NCBI GenBank assembly: GCA_027532905.1
Contig: JAPZUA010000002.1
Coordinates: forward strand, 434,001 to 498,000
Direction of reading: 5' to 3'
Length of the DNA stretch: 64,000 bases
DNA from: Magnetospirillum sp.
Lineage (GTDB): Bacteria; Pseudomonadota; Alphaproteobacteria; CACIAM-22H2
In this document: piece by piece, positions 8,097-17,092 of the stretch
How positions within the stretch are numbered: the first letter of the stretch is position 1
Layout of the letters: each line of letters starts with the position of its first letter
The notes under the pieces: model-generated
The model's database searches: none
What the model was told of the DNA's origin: nothing
Seen by the model: the letters and a program-made list of their open reading frames with translations, nothing else
Made by a program: the position numbers and the translations under genes

Positions 8097-8984
8097 TCAA
8101 AGTCCGGCGGCGGCGGCCGTTTGGCGCAGATAATCGTGCCCCTTGCGGGCGTAGGTCAGCGGATGGGCGCGGGCCGGGTCCTGTTCGGCCTCGACGACCA
8201 GCCAGCCACGATAGTCGGCCGCTTTAAGGGCGGCGAGGATCGGCGGATAGTCGATCGTACCGTCGCCCGGAACGGTGAATACGCCCGATAGCACTGCTTC
8301 GAGAAAACTTAGATCGGCGGCCTTTGCGGCGGCAAGTTCAGCTCTGCGCACGTCCTTGCAATGCACGTGCACGATGCGTGTGCCGTGGCGCTTTGCGACA
8401 CGCAGCGGATCGCCGCCGGCATAGGTGAGATGGCCCGTGTCGAGCAGCAAGCCCACGTCGGGCGTGGTCGCCGCCATCAACGCGTCGATCTCGGCCTCGG
8501 TCTGGATCACGGTTCCCATATGGTGATGGTAGGCGAGGCGTACGCCGCGCGTTGCCATTCGCGAACCGAGCTGGGACATGCGCGTACCGAGATCGGCAAT
8601 CTCGGCCGGTGCGAGCGTGCGCCGCATTGCAAGCTTGGCGCTGCGGTCGCCATGTACGCAGCCGGTTGTTTCCGCGAACACCATCGCGGTGGAATCGCAC
8701 GATGCCAACAACGAGAGATGGCTCGCCATCGCCGCCCATTCGTCCTCGACGCTGCGGCCGAGCAGATTGGCACTATACCAGCCCGAGACAACCCGAAGCC
8801 CATGGCGCGCCATCGTCTTCTTCAAGGCCGCTGGCTCGCGCGGAAACTTGTTGCCGAGCTCCATGCCGTCATAGCCCGCGACCTTCGCTTCCGCGAGACA
8901 GGTTTCGAGGGGCGTGTCGCCGCCAAGTTCGGGCATATCGTCGTTGGTCCAAGTCAGCGGATTGATTCCGATCGGGCAAGGCAT
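8097..8984 (-). CDS. iolE: Inosose dehydratase (sugar phosphate isomerase/epimerase fold)
   Basis: A 295-residue TIM-barrel enzyme of the xylose isomerase-like family. The N-terminus IGINPLTWTNDDMPELGG is characteristic of IolE, which dehydrates 2-keto-myo-inositol to the cyclic trione. Metal-binding segments are visible: a YHHHMGT stretch, LLLDTGHL, VHCKDV and the C-terminal VVEAEQD glutamate. Length fits the family. It starts three bases after the iolD stop, so iolD and iolE form one operon transcribed leftwards, ending near the bidirectional terminator at 8018-8050. The neighbouring iolD and divergent iolG support an inositol-type pathway. Confidence 0.9.
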   Translation of the reverse strand: MPCPIGINPLTWTNDDMPELGGDTPLETCLAEAKVAGYDGMELGNKFPREPAALKKTMARHGLRVVSGWYSANLLGRSVEDEWAAMASHLSLLASCDSTAMVFAETTGCVHGDRSAKLAMRRTLAPAEIADLGTRMSQLGSRMATRGVRLAYHHHMGTVIQTEAEIDALMAATTPDVGLLLDTGHLTYAGGDPLRVAKRHGTRIVHVHCKDVRRAELAAAKAADLSFLEAVLSGVFTVPGDGTIDYPPILAALKAADYRGWLVVEAEQDPARAHPLTYARKGHDYLRQTAAAAGL

Positions 8985-8987
8985 GTT

Positions 8988-10814
8988 TCAAGCACCCAAT
9001 GTTTGGCGGTTACGGTTGCGAAGATAGGCTGCACGCCGTTTTCGTGCGGCAGCCCCGCGCGGCATGTCGTCGATCGCGACGTCCCACCAGGCACCGCCTT
9101 CCTGCGTGCTTATCCGCCGGTCGGTATCGATCACGATCACGCTGGTGGTTTTTGCGATCCGCGCGCGGGCAAGTGCGCCCGGCAGGGCCGCAAGGCCGTC
9201 GACTTTCTCGGCAATTGCGCCCAGTGCCGCCGCATGGGCGGCGAAATCGACATGCGGGTGCGCATCGTCGAGGCTGTTGTTGAAGGGGGCTCCGCCCGTG
9301 GCGCGCTGCAGCCGTTCGATGCAGCCGAAGGCGCGATTGTCGAGCACGATGACGATGAGTTTGGCGCCGAGGGCGACCGAGGTCGAGATCTCGGAATTCA
9401 TCATCAAATAAGAGCCGTCGCCGACGAGCACCACGACTTCGCGCTTCGGCGCGGCAAGCTTGGCGCCGAGACCGCCCGCGATCTCGTAGCCCATGCACGA
9501 ATAGCCGTATTCGACATGGTACGAGGTCGCGTCGGTCGCCTGCCAGAGCTTGTGAAGCTCACCTGGCAAGCCGCCGGCCGCGCACACAACGATATGCGGA
9601 AATCCGCAGACGAATTTGTTGACGGCCCCGAGCACTTGCGCGTCGCTGGGCAGCCCTGGGCTTGCGCGCAAAATCGTTTCAACACTGCGATGCCAGGCTT
9701 TGGCGCTGCGCGTTGCGGCGTTCGTCCACGCGGCGGGCGCCTGCCAGCGCCCGAGTGCTGCGTCGAGGGCGCTTAAGCACGCGCCGGCGTCGCCGACGAG
9801 CGGAACAGCGCCGTGTTTGTGCGCATCGAACGCGCCGACATTGATCTGGACGATCTGCGCGTCGCCGAAAATCGTGCGCGAGGCTGTCGGGAAATCGGCG
9901 AGGCGCGTGCCGATCGCGAGTATCAGATCGCAGCGCGCGGCCGCTTGGTTTGCAGCTGCCGTGCCGGTGACGCCGAGTGCGCCGAGATTTATAGGATTGT
10001 CGCTTGCAATCGCACCCTTGCCGGCCTGGGTTTCGGCACAAGGCAGGCCGCGCGCCGCCAGAAACGCTGCAAGCTGCTTTTCGGCGAGTGCGTATTTGAC
10101 TCCGCCGCCGACGAGCACAAGCGGTCGCTTCGCGCTTTTGAGCAGGGCTGCCACCGCTTGCACGCTTTTCCGATCCGGGATCGGGCGTAGAATGCGGTGC
10201 AGGCGGGGCGAAAAAAAATCGACAGGGAACTCGGCGCTTTGCGTCTGCACGTCCTGCGGCAACGCGAGCGTTGCTGGCCCGCATTCGGCCGGATCGAGCA
10301 GCACCCTCAGGGCGGCGGGCAAGCTCGTCAGCAGCTGTTCAGGGCGCGTCAGCCGATCGAAGTAGCGCGATACCGGGCGGAACGTGTCGTTGGCCGTAAT
10401 CGTCGGATCGCCGAAATTTTCGATCTGCTGGAGCACCGGATCGGGTCGGCGATCCGCAAATACGTCGCCCGGCAGCAGCAGAACCGGCAGACGGTTCACA
10501 TGCGCAAGCGCTGCGGCCGTCACCATATTTGTAGCACCTGGTCCGATCGAGCTCGTGCAGGCCATCATGCGGCGGCGCGCGTGCGTTTTGGCGTAAGCGA
10601 TTGCGGCGAGCGCCATCGCTTGTTCATTATGGGCTCGCAAAACCGGCAACTCGCGGCGATGGGCGTGAAGGGCGGGCCCAAGGCCTGCGACGTTGCCGTG
10701 CCCGAAAATCGCGAAGACGCCCCCGAACAATGGCAGAGGCCCGGCCGATGTTTCGACCGACTGTGCGGTCAAGAATCGAATCAAGGCTTTTGCCAAAGTG
10801 AGACGCAGGCGCAT
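8988..10814 (-). CDS. iolD: 3D-(3,5/4)-trihydroxycyclohexane-1,2-dione hydrolase (ThDP-dependent)
   Basis: A 608-residue ThDP enzyme of the acetolactate-synthase fold. IolD opens the inositol-derived ring to 5-deoxyglucuronate. The N-terminal pyrimidine-binding domain has the activating glutamate in LRAHNEQAMALAA, and the C-terminal domain has the diphosphate-binding LVGDGSYLMM motif with the following asparagine-rich segment (VLDNRAFGCIERLQ). The ATG at 10814 is chosen because GAAAGGGGA lies seven bases upstream; an ORF extension to 10880 is not supported. It is divergently transcribed from iolG across a 149-base promoter region and followed at three bases by iolE. Confidence 0.9.
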   Translation of the reverse strand: MRLRLTLAKALIRFLTAQSVETSAGPLPLFGGVFAIFGHGNVAGLGPALHAHRRELPVLRAHNEQAMALAAIAYAKTHARRRMMACTSSIGPGATNMVTAAALAHVNRLPVLLLPGDVFADRRPDPVLQQIENFGDPTITANDTFRPVSRYFDRLTRPEQLLTSLPAALRVLLDPAECGPATLALPQDVQTQSAEFPVDFFSPRLHRILRPIPDRKSVQAVAALLKSAKRPLVLVGGGVKYALAEKQLAAFLAARGLPCAETQAGKGAIASDNPINLGALGVTGTAAANQAAARCDLILAIGTRLADFPTASRTIFGDAQIVQINVGAFDAHKHGAVPLVGDAGACLSALDAALGRWQAPAAWTNAATRSAKAWHRSVETILRASPGLPSDAQVLGAVNKFVCGFPHIVVCAAGGLPGELHKLWQATDATSYHVEYGYSCMGYEIAGGLGAKLAAPKREVVVLVGDGSYLMMNSEISTSVALGAKLIVIVLDNRAFGCIERLQRATGGAPFNNSLDDAHPHVDFAAHAAALGAIAEKVDGLAALPGALARARIAKTTSVIVIDTDRRISTQEGGAWWDVAIDDMPRGAAARKRRAAYLRNRNRQTLGA

Positions 10815-10963
10815 CCGATTTCCCCTTTCGAAGCCGCAAAACGCATCTTCGAGATATTTTCGCAAGCGATTCGCCGACAATACCGCTTTCTTGATTTATT
10901 TTTGTAACATTAGTGTCATAAACTTCCGGCAACAAGAATAAGTGTCGTCCTAAGGGGAGCCCA
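10815..10963. promoter_or_regulatory. Divergent iolD / iolG promoter region
   Basis: The 149 bases between the divergent iolD and iolG starts must carry both promoters. The AT-rich centre (10890-10925) has TTGATT at 10891 as a possible -35 for iolG, with TCATAA at 10916 as a weak, overspaced -10. No clear operator palindrome is visible and no iol regulator gene lies next to it. iolG has a good ribosome site (AAGGGGAG). Confidence 0.35.
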
Positions 10964-11956
10964 ATGATTCATATCGCGCAATTCGGTGCCGGTCGCATCG
11001 GCCGCATTCATGCCGCCAATCTTGCGGCTGGCGATTCGGCTCGGTTGCGCTACGTGGTCGATGTCGATGCGACGGCGGCCGCCGACCTCGCACAGCGCTA
11101 TGGCGCGACGGCAGTCGATGCCAGAACTGCCCTTGCCGATCCCAAGGTCGGGGCAGTGCTGATCGCGTCTTCGACCGACACGCACGCCGACTATTGCATC
11201 GCCGCTGCCAAGGCCGGCAAAGCGATCTTCTGCGAAAAGCCGATCGATCTGTCTTTGAAGCGCGTCGATGCGTGCCTGAAGGCCGTTGCAGTAGCCAAGG
11301 TGCCGATGTTCGTCGGCTTCAACCGTCGCTTCGACCCGTCCTTCGCGTCGCTGAAGGCGCGTATCGATGCGGGCGAAATCGGTCCGGTCGAGCAGGTCGT
11401 GATTTCGAGCCGCGATCCGGGGCTGCCGCCACTCGGCTATCTGAAGGTTTCGGGCGGACAGTTCCGCGACATGACGATCCACGATTTCGATATGGCGCGT
11501 TGGCTCCTGGGCGAGGAGCCGGTCGAGGTGATGGCCATGGGCTCGGCACTGGTCGATCCTGCCGTGGCCAAGGTCGGCGATACGGACAGCGTAATGGTAT
11601 TGCTGCGCACCAAGTCCGGGCGTCTGGCGCACATCAACAACAGCCGCCGTGCCAGCTACGGCTACGACCAGCGCATCGAAGTGCATGGTGCCAAGGGCCG
11701 CATGATCGCCGGCAATCTGACGCCGACCAGCGTCGAAAAAGCCGACGCGACCGCTGTCAGTTCGGACAAACCGCTTTACTTCTTTCTTGAGCGCTATGCC
11801 GAGGCCTATCGCCACGAACTCGCGGCATTCGTGTCCGCACTCTCCAAAAAGAAAAAAATGCCGGTCGATGCGAACGACGGCAGGCGCGCGCTCGTGCTCG
11901 CTGAAGCCGCTCTCGAATCCTGCCGTCGCGGCCGTGCGGTCAAGGTGCAGGGATGA
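10964..11956 (+). CDS. iolG: Inositol 2-dehydrogenase (Gfo/Idh/MocA family)
   Basis: A 330-residue NAD-dependent dehydrogenase that would oxidise myo-inositol to 2-keto-myo-inositol, the substrate of IolE. The Rossmann motif GAGRIG is at residues 8-13 and the family EKP motif (catalytic lysine) at 91-93. The C-terminal domain carries GGQFRDMTIHDFDMARW, the signature that places substrate-binding Asp and His residues in inositol dehydrogenases. It starts the rightward operon and overlaps the next gene by ATGA. A scyllo- or chiro-inositol dehydrogenase is possible. Confidence 0.88.
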   Translation: MIHIAQFGAGRIGRIHAANLAAGDSARLRYVVDVDATAAADLAQRYGATAVDARTALADPKVGAVLIASSTDTHADYCIAAAKAGKAIFCEKPIDLSLKRVDACLKAVAVAKVPMFVGFNRRFDPSFASLKARIDAGEIGPVEQVVISSRDPGLPPLGYLKVSGGQFRDMTIHDFDMARWLLGEEPVEVMAMGSALVDPAVAKVGDTDSVMVLLRTKSGRLAHINNSRRASYGYDQRIEVHGAKGRMIAGNLTPTSVEKADATAVSSDKPLYFFLERYAEAYRHELAAFVSALSKKKKMPVDANDGRRALVLAEAALESCRRGRAVKVQG

Positions 11957-12735
11957 AGAACCGGCGCGTCGACGGCCAGATTCTGCTGATCACCGGCGCC
12001 ACGCAAGGCCTCGGCGAGGCGATCGCGCGCGAGGCCGCAGCCTTGGGGGCAGCAGGTATTTGCATTACGGGGCGCAACCAAGCGCGCGGGAAGCGCGTGG
12101 CCGAATCGCTCGCGGCCGCCGGTTGCCCTGCTGAATTTGTTGCGGCCGACCTTGCCGACGAAGCGGCAACGCGCGCCGTCTTCGAAGCAGCCGTCAAGCG
12201 GTTTGGGCGCGTCGATGGGCTGGTGAATTCGGCGGCATTGACCGATCGCGGCACCATCGAAAACACGCCCGTCGAATTGTGGGACCGGCTCTTTGCCGTG
12301 AATGTGCGAGCACCCTTCGTGCTGACGCAGGCCTTCGTGCGCCATGCCAAGGCGCGTGGCGGCGGCGGGTGCATTGTCAATATCATCACGCGCTCGGCCC
12401 ATGGCGGCCAGCCGTTCCTGACCGCGTATTCGGCTTCGAAGGGGGCTCTTGCAACGCTCACCAAAAATGTCGCCAACGCCGTGCGCGGCGATCGCATCCG
12501 TGTGAACGGCCTGAATATCGGCTGGATGGAAACGCCAGGCGAACACGCGATCCAGGCGCGCGACGGCAATCCAGTGGACTGGCTCGCCAAGGCCGAGCCG
12601 GGCCAACCGTTCGGGCGCATTCTGAAACCCGACGACGTGTCGGCGCTCGTTCTTCATCTTTTGTCGCCGGCCGGCGAGATGATGACGGGCTCCGTGGTCG
12701 ATTTCGACCAAAACGTTATGGGCGCCTACGACTGA
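11953..12735 (+). CDS. Short-chain dehydrogenase/reductase
   Basis: A 260-residue classical SDR. The cofactor motif TGATQGLG lies at residues 14-21, a conserved NSAA at 92-95, the catalytic serine near 148, and the YSASK active-site tyrosine and lysine at 159 and 163. The start overlaps the iolG stop (ATGA), so the two are translationally coupled. Association with iolG suggests oxidation or reduction of an inositol or a related polyol or keto-sugar, but the sequence alone does not identify the substrate. Confidence 0.85.
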   Translation: MKNRRVDGQILLITGATQGLGEAIAREAAALGAAGICITGRNQARGKRVAESLAAAGCPAEFVAADLADEAATRAVFEAAVKRFGRVDGLVNSAALTDRGTIENTPVELWDRLFAVNVRAPFVLTQAFVRHAKARGGGGCIVNIITRSAHGGQPFLTAYSASKGALATLTKNVANAVRGDRIRVNGLNIGWMETPGEHAIQARDGNPVDWLAKAEPGQPFGRILKPDDVSALVLHLLSPAGEMMTGSVVDFDQNVMGAYD

Positions 12736-12755
12736 ACCGCAAATCAAACTTCAAT

Positions 12756-12765
12756 AGAAGGAGAT
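12756..12765 (+). promoter_or_regulatory. Strong ribosome binding site of the binding-protein gene
   Basis: AGAAGGAGAT, eight bases before the ATG at 12774, is a near-perfect Shine-Dalgarno sequence. It fixes the start of the periplasmic binding protein, because an open frame extends nearly 500 bases further upstream inside the SDR gene. It also explains how the binding protein could be made in excess within the operon. Confidence 0.8.
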
Positions 12766-12773
12766 ACCGAAAA

Positions 12774-13799
12774 ATGAAAACGCATCGTTTGGCAGCGCTG
12801 GCCGTGGCTTTCGGCACGCTTGCCGCAATTCAGCCAGCCGCCGCGCAAGGCCAGCTTTCGGTTTACTGCTCGGTCCAGGAGGAATGGTGCCGTCCGATGG
12901 CCGCCGCGTTCGAGCGCGAAACCGGCATCAAGGTCAACATGACCCGCAAATCTTCGGGCGAGACCTACGCTCAGCTTAAGGCCGAGCGCCAGAACCCGCG
13001 CGGCGACGTGTGGTGGGGCGGGACGGGCGATCCGCATCTGCAGGCCGCCGAGGAAAATCTCACGGCCGAGTACAAATCGCCGATGCTGAAGGATCTCTAC
13101 GACTGGGCGACGCGCCAAGCCGAGCTTTCGAAGTACCGCACCGTCGGCATCTATTCCGGCGCGCTTGGTTACTCGTACAACACGCGCACGCTCGCCCAGC
13201 GCAATCTTCCCGAACCCAAATGCTGGCGCGACCTTGCCAAGCCCGAGTACCGCGGCGAGGTGCAGGTCGCCGACCCGAACTCGTCGGGTACGGCCTATAC
13301 GATGCTGGCCTCGCTCGTGCAGATTTTTGGCGAGGAACAGGCCTTCACCTTCATGAAGGCGATGCATCCGAACGTGAACCAGTATACGCGTTCGGGCGCC
13401 GCACCTGCACGCGCTGCGGCGACCGGCGAAACGCTGATCGGTATCACCTTCCTGCACGACGCGGTCACGCAAGCGCTGACGGGTGCGCCCGTCAAGCTCG
13501 TGGCACCGTGCGAAGGAACCGGTTTCGAAATCGGCTCGATGTCGATCGTGCGCGGGGCGCGTAACATGGCCAATGCGCGCAAATTCTACGACTGGGCGCT
13601 CACGCCGGCGGCCCAGAACCTCGCCGAAGAAGCCAAATCGTTCCAGATCCCGTCCAACAAGGCGTCGAAGATTCCTGCCGCTGCACCGCGCATGCAGGAT
13701 ATCACGCTGATCCAGTACGATTTCCAACGCTTCGGGTCGGCCGCCGAGCGCGACCGGCTGCTGCAGCGTTGGACGCGCGAAGTTCGCGGCGGTTCTTGA
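12774..13799 (+). CDS. Periplasmic binding protein of an Fe3+/hexose-phosphate/phosphonate-type ABC importer
   Basis: A 341-residue type 2 periplasmic binding protein with a Sec signal peptide (residues 1-24, cleavage after AAA). The mature start QLSVYCSVQEEW, the GDVWWGG segment and the KAEYRGEV-like and NSSGTAYT segments are typical of the FbpA/ThiB/AfuA group. That group includes ferric iron binders but also thiamine, 2-aminoethylphosphonate and hexose-phosphate binders. Iron-coordinating paired tyrosines near the C-terminus, as in FbpA, are not obvious. Four cysteines (32, 39 and two later) could form disulfides. The permease follows 12 bases later and the ATPase after that. The inositol gene neighbourhood argues for a polyol or sugar-phosphate ligand rather than iron. 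Confidence 0.85.
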   Translation: MKTHRLAALAVAFGTLAAIQPAAAQGQLSVYCSVQEEWCRPMAAAFERETGIKVNMTRKSSGETYAQLKAERQNPRGDVWWGGTGDPHLQAAEENLTAEYKSPMLKDLYDWATRQAELSKYRTVGIYSGALGYSYNTRTLAQRNLPEPKCWRDLAKPEYRGEVQVADPNSSGTAYTMLASLVQIFGEEQAFTFMKAMHPNVNQYTRSGAAPARAAATGETLIGITFLHDAVTQALTGAPVKLVAPCEGTGFEIGSMSIVRGARNMANARKFYDWALTPAAQNLAEEAKSFQIPSNKASKIPAAAPRMQDITLIQYDFQRFGSAAERDRLLQRWTREVRGGS

Positions 13800-13811
13800 G
13801 GCCAGGCACAG

Positions 13812-16004
13812 ATGCGTCGTCTTGTTCTGACTTGGGCGTGCGCGGCAGCGGTCGCTTTCGCGCTCGTCCCCTGGCAGTTGCAAGAAGACGGATTCTTCGC
13901 TTTCGAATGGCTTGCGCAATACCCGGGCGACACGGCGTCGCCCGGGCTTTTTTACGCGCTTGGCGAACGGCCCTGGCTGTGGGGCGTGGTGCTGCCTATC
14001 CTGCTCGGCTTTTCCGCACTCGCCTTCGACCGCGCGGATAAGCGCTTTGGCCGAATGCTGATTGCGGCGGGCGCACTCGGCATCGGCTACACGCTGGCGC
14101 AGGGTTTCGCGATCGGCATCGTCGGTCTCAAATGGGAATGGCTTGCGACCCTGGTCGGACCGATCGATACGCAGCAGTTCGGTTTCGGCTGGGGAGCAGT
14201 CGGCGTTCTTGCGGCCTTCGTCGTTTGGATATCGCTTGGCATCGCGGCTCTCGGCATGTTCCGCGGCGACGCATTTGTGGCAGGCGGCGTCGTCATTTCG
14301 AGTGTCTTGATCCTCGCTTTCGTGTTCTTCCCCATCGCGACGATGCTCGCGGGCGCCATGACGGACGAGGCGGGCGATCTGGCGCTAACGCTGTTTTTCC
14401 GTCGCCTCTTCGCCGACGACGTGTGGGGACTCGCCTGTTTCTACAGCACGCGCCCCTGCGGCGTGATGTTCAATACGATTGTGCTGGGTCTCATCACCGG
14501 CACGGTTTCGACTTTGATGGGGCTTGGGTTCGCTCTCGTCGTGGTGCGCACGCAGTTTCCGTATCGACGCGCACTGCGCGCATTGACGATCCTGCCGATC
14601 ATCACGCCGCCGTTCGTGATTTCGCTTGCCATCGTCGTCCTGTTCGGGCGTACGGGTATCGTCACTTCATTTCTCGACGAAGCCTTCGGCATTCCGCCCA
14701 CGCGCTGGATCTACGGCCTGCCGGGTGTTGCGATCTCGCAGCTTCTGTCGCAGATCCCGGTTGCGTTCCTCGTCATGATCGGCGTGGTCGAGGCAATCAG
14801 CCCGTCGCTTGAAGAAGCCTCGCAGACGCTGGGTGCGTCGCGCTGGCAGACCTTCCGTACCGTTACATGGCCATTGCTGCGGCCGGGGCTTGCGGCGGCC
14901 TTCTTGCTCGGCTTCGTCGAAAGCCTGTCGGATTTCGGCAATCCGCTGGTGCTCGGCGGCAATTTCGACGTGCTCTCGACGAAGATATTCTTCGCTATCG
15001 TCGGCGCCCAGCACGATCCGGGGCGTGCCGCCGTGCTTGCCCTGCTGCTGCTGTCGCTCACGCTCGGGGCCTTCTGGCTGCAGACGCGCTGGCTCGGTCG
15101 CCAGAGCTACGTAACCGTGACCGGCAAAGGCGATGCGGGCCTTTCCGCCGAACTGCCCAAAACGCTGCGGCGCGTTCTCTATTGGACGACGATTCCGTGG
15201 GCGGTATTCACGGCCGTAACCTACGCAATCGTCGTCTTCGGCGGTTTCGTGCGCGACATCGGCCGTTTCGATCTCGAGTTCACCTGGCGCCACTATCTCG
15301 ATGCGTTCCGCGTCGAGAACACGGAGCGCGGCTGGTTCTTCTCGGGCTCGGCCTGGGACTCGCTCGCAACGACCCTCGAAGTGTCGGCTATTTCGGCACC
15401 GCTTACTGCGGCCCTGGGCTTGCTGGTCGCGTATCTGCTCGCACGCCAGCGCTTTGCCGGCAGCCGCACGTTCGAGTTCATGACGATGCTGTCCTTCGCC
15501 ATTCCCGGCACGGTCGTCGGCGTATCCTACATTCTTGCTTTCAACGTTCCGCCACTCGAGCTGACCGGCACGGGCCTTATCCTCGTGATCTGCTTCGTGT
15601 TTCGCAATATGCCGGTCGGCGTGCGCGCAGGCATGGCGGCACTCTCGCAAATCGACAAAAGCCTCGACGAGGCCTCGATGACGCTGGGTGCCCGCACCGG
15701 CCAGACCGTTCGTCGCGTCGTGATGCCGCTGTTGCGTCCGGCGATCGTGGCGACACTCGTCTTCAGTTTCGTGCACGCGATGACGGCGGTTTCGGCCGTC
15801 GTGTTCCTCACGAGTGCGCGCCACAATATGGCGACGGCCTATATCGTCGGACGCGTTGAGGCGGGCGAGATCGCGCTTGCCATCGCCTATTCGACCGTGC
15901 TCATCGCGATCATGGCTTTGGCGATTCTGCTGATCCAGTTCGCTGTGGGTCGCCGCGAACTTGGGCGGCGCGGGCAACAGGCAGCAGCTTTGGGCGGACA
16001 CTGA
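13812..16004 (+). CDS. ABC transporter permease, two fused membrane domains (FbpB/ThiP type)
   Basis: A 730-residue inner-membrane protein with about 14 or more hydrophobic segments. Two copies of the EAA loop that docks onto the ATPase are visible: EEASQTLGASRWQTF near the middle and DEASMTLGARTGQTV near the C-terminal end. This shows two permease domains on one chain, as in FbpB, ThiP and AfuB. An extra block of about four hydrophobic segments precedes the first domain. It lies between its binding protein (12 bases) and the ATPase (8 bases), so the importer is complete. Confidence 0.9.
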   Translation: MRRLVLTWACAAAVAFALVPWQLQEDGFFAFEWLAQYPGDTASPGLFYALGERPWLWGVVLPILLGFSALAFDRADKRFGRMLIAAGALGIGYTLAQGFAIGIVGLKWEWLATLVGPIDTQQFGFGWGAVGVLAAFVVWISLGIAALGMFRGDAFVAGGVVISSVLILAFVFFPIATMLAGAMTDEAGDLALTLFFRRLFADDVWGLACFYSTRPCGVMFNTIVLGLITGTVSTLMGLGFALVVVRTQFPYRRALRALTILPIITPPFVISLAIVVLFGRTGIVTSFLDEAFGIPPTRWIYGLPGVAISQLLSQIPVAFLVMIGVVEAISPSLEEASQTLGASRWQTFRTVTWPLLRPGLAAAFLLGFVESLSDFGNPLVLGGNFDVLSTKIFFAIVGAQHDPGRAAVLALLLLSLTLGAFWLQTRWLGRQSYVTVTGKGDAGLSAELPKTLRRVLYWTTIPWAVFTAVTYAIVVFGGFVRDIGRFDLEFTWRHYLDAFRVENTERGWFFSGSAWDSLATTLEVSAISAPLTAALGLLVAYLLARQRFAGSRTFEFMTMLSFAIPGTVVGVSYILAFNVPPLELTGTGLILVICFVFRNMPVGVRAGMAALSQIDKSLDEASMTLGARTGQTVRRVVMPLLRPAIVATLVFSFVHAMTAVSAVVFLTSARHNMATAYIVGRVEAGEIALAIAYSTVLIAIMALAILLIQFAVGRRELGRRGQQAAALGGH

Positions 16005-16012
16005 GGGGCGAC

Positions 16013-17092
16013 GTGGCAAAATCACTGAAAAAGGGACCGGCATCGGTTGAGTTTCGGAACGTCGTCAAGAAATACGGCACGATCGCGGCCGTCGATGGCG
16101 TGTCCTTCACAGTGGAGCCTGGAACGCTGGTGACGCTGCTGGGCCCGTCGGGCTGCGGCAAGACGACGACGCTGCGGCTGGTCGCCGGGCTTGAAATCGC
16201 GACATCGGGTCAGATTCTGATTGGTGGGGCGGACGTCACACGCCTGTCGGCGGCCGACCGCGACGTATCGATGGTGTTCCAGTCCTACGCGCTGTTCCCG
16301 CACATGAATGTGCTCGACAATGTCGCGTACGGGCCGAGCGTGCAGGGGGTCGCTAAGGCCCATGCGCACGAGATGGCGCGCGAGAAACTGCGCTTGGTGG
16401 GGCTTGCGGACTACGATCTGCGCCTGCCGTCGGAACTGTCAGGCGGCCAGCAACAGCGCGTTGCGGTCGCGCGCGCGCTCACGCTCGAGCCGCAGGTGCT
16501 GCTGTTCGACGAGCCTTTGTCCAATCTCGACGCCAAGCTGCGCCGCCGCGTGCGCGAAGACATCCGGGATCTGCAGCAGAGCTTAAATCTCACCGTCGTC
16601 TATGTGACGCACGACCAGCAAGAGGCGTTGGCGGTTTCGGATCGTGTGATCGTGATGTCGAATGCGCGCATCGCCCAGGCGGGCAGTCCGCGCGATCTCT
16701 ACGAATCGCCGGCCAGTCTGTTCGTCGCCGACTTCATGGGCGATTCGAACATCGTCGAGGCCGAGATCGTGTCGGTTGCCGACGGTTCAGCGTGCACGCG
16801 GCTTGCCGACATCGTATTGGAACTCCCGGCGCGTGGGCTTGGGCCGGGTCCGGTCAAGATCGCGATCCGGCCAGAGGCCTTGGCCGTATGCTTGGTAAAA
16901 CCCGTATTGCCGAGTATCGACGGAACCGTCGCGAAAGCGGCCTATCTCGGCACGCACATGGAATACACGGTGACGACGGCGGCAGGCGATCTCTTTGTCG
17001 TCGACAAGAACGTGGCCGAGCCCAAGGCGCCGGGTACGGGCCTGTGGCTGGGACTCACGCGTATCGGCGTTGCTTTGGTGCCGAGGTCGTGA
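16013..17092 (+). CDS. ABC transporter ATP-binding protein (FbpC/PotA type)
   Basis: A 359-residue ATPase that powers the importer encoded just upstream. Walker A GPSGCGKT is at 44-51, Q-loop Gln90, signature LSGGQ at 142-146, Walker B LLFDE at 163-167 and switch His200. The C-terminal third is a TOBE-type regulatory domain. The start is GTG, with TGAGGGGCG directly upstream; the gene ends in GTGA shared with the next start. The closest family members serve iron, polyamine, thiamine or sugar-phosphate uptake. Confidence 0.9.
   Translation: MAKSLKKGPASVEFRNVVKKYGTIAAVDGVSFTVEPGTLVTLLGPSGCGKTTTLRLVAGLEIATSGQILIGGADVTRLSAADRDVSMVFQSYALFPHMNVLDNVAYGPSVQGVAKAHAHEMAREKLRLVGLADYDLRLPSELSGGQQQRVAVARALTLEPQVLLFDEPLSNLDAKLRRRVREDIRDLQQSLNLTVVYVTHDQQEALAVSDRVIVMSNARIAQAGSPRDLYESPASLFVADFMGDSNIVEAEIVSVADGSACTRLADIVLELPARGLGPGPVKIAIRPEALAVCLVKPVLPSIDGTVAKAAYLGTHMEYTVTTAAGDLFVVDKNVAEPKAPGTGLWLGLTRIGVALVPRS

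Noticed and set aside
8361-9776. Plus-strand open frame opposite iolE and iolD
   Set aside because: Composition is histidine/arginine-rich with no recognisable domain; both opposite-strand genes are complete with motifs. Antisense shadow.
12279-12773. Long N-terminal extension of the binding-protein frame
   Set aside because: The open frame reads back through the SDR gene, but a perfect Shine-Dalgarno sequence and a signal peptide place the start at 12774.
14667-16043. Minus-strand open frame of 458 codons opposite the ABC permease
   Set aside because: Consists mostly of charged low-complexity sequence with many His/Arg/Gln; typical reverse-complement of membrane-protein codons.
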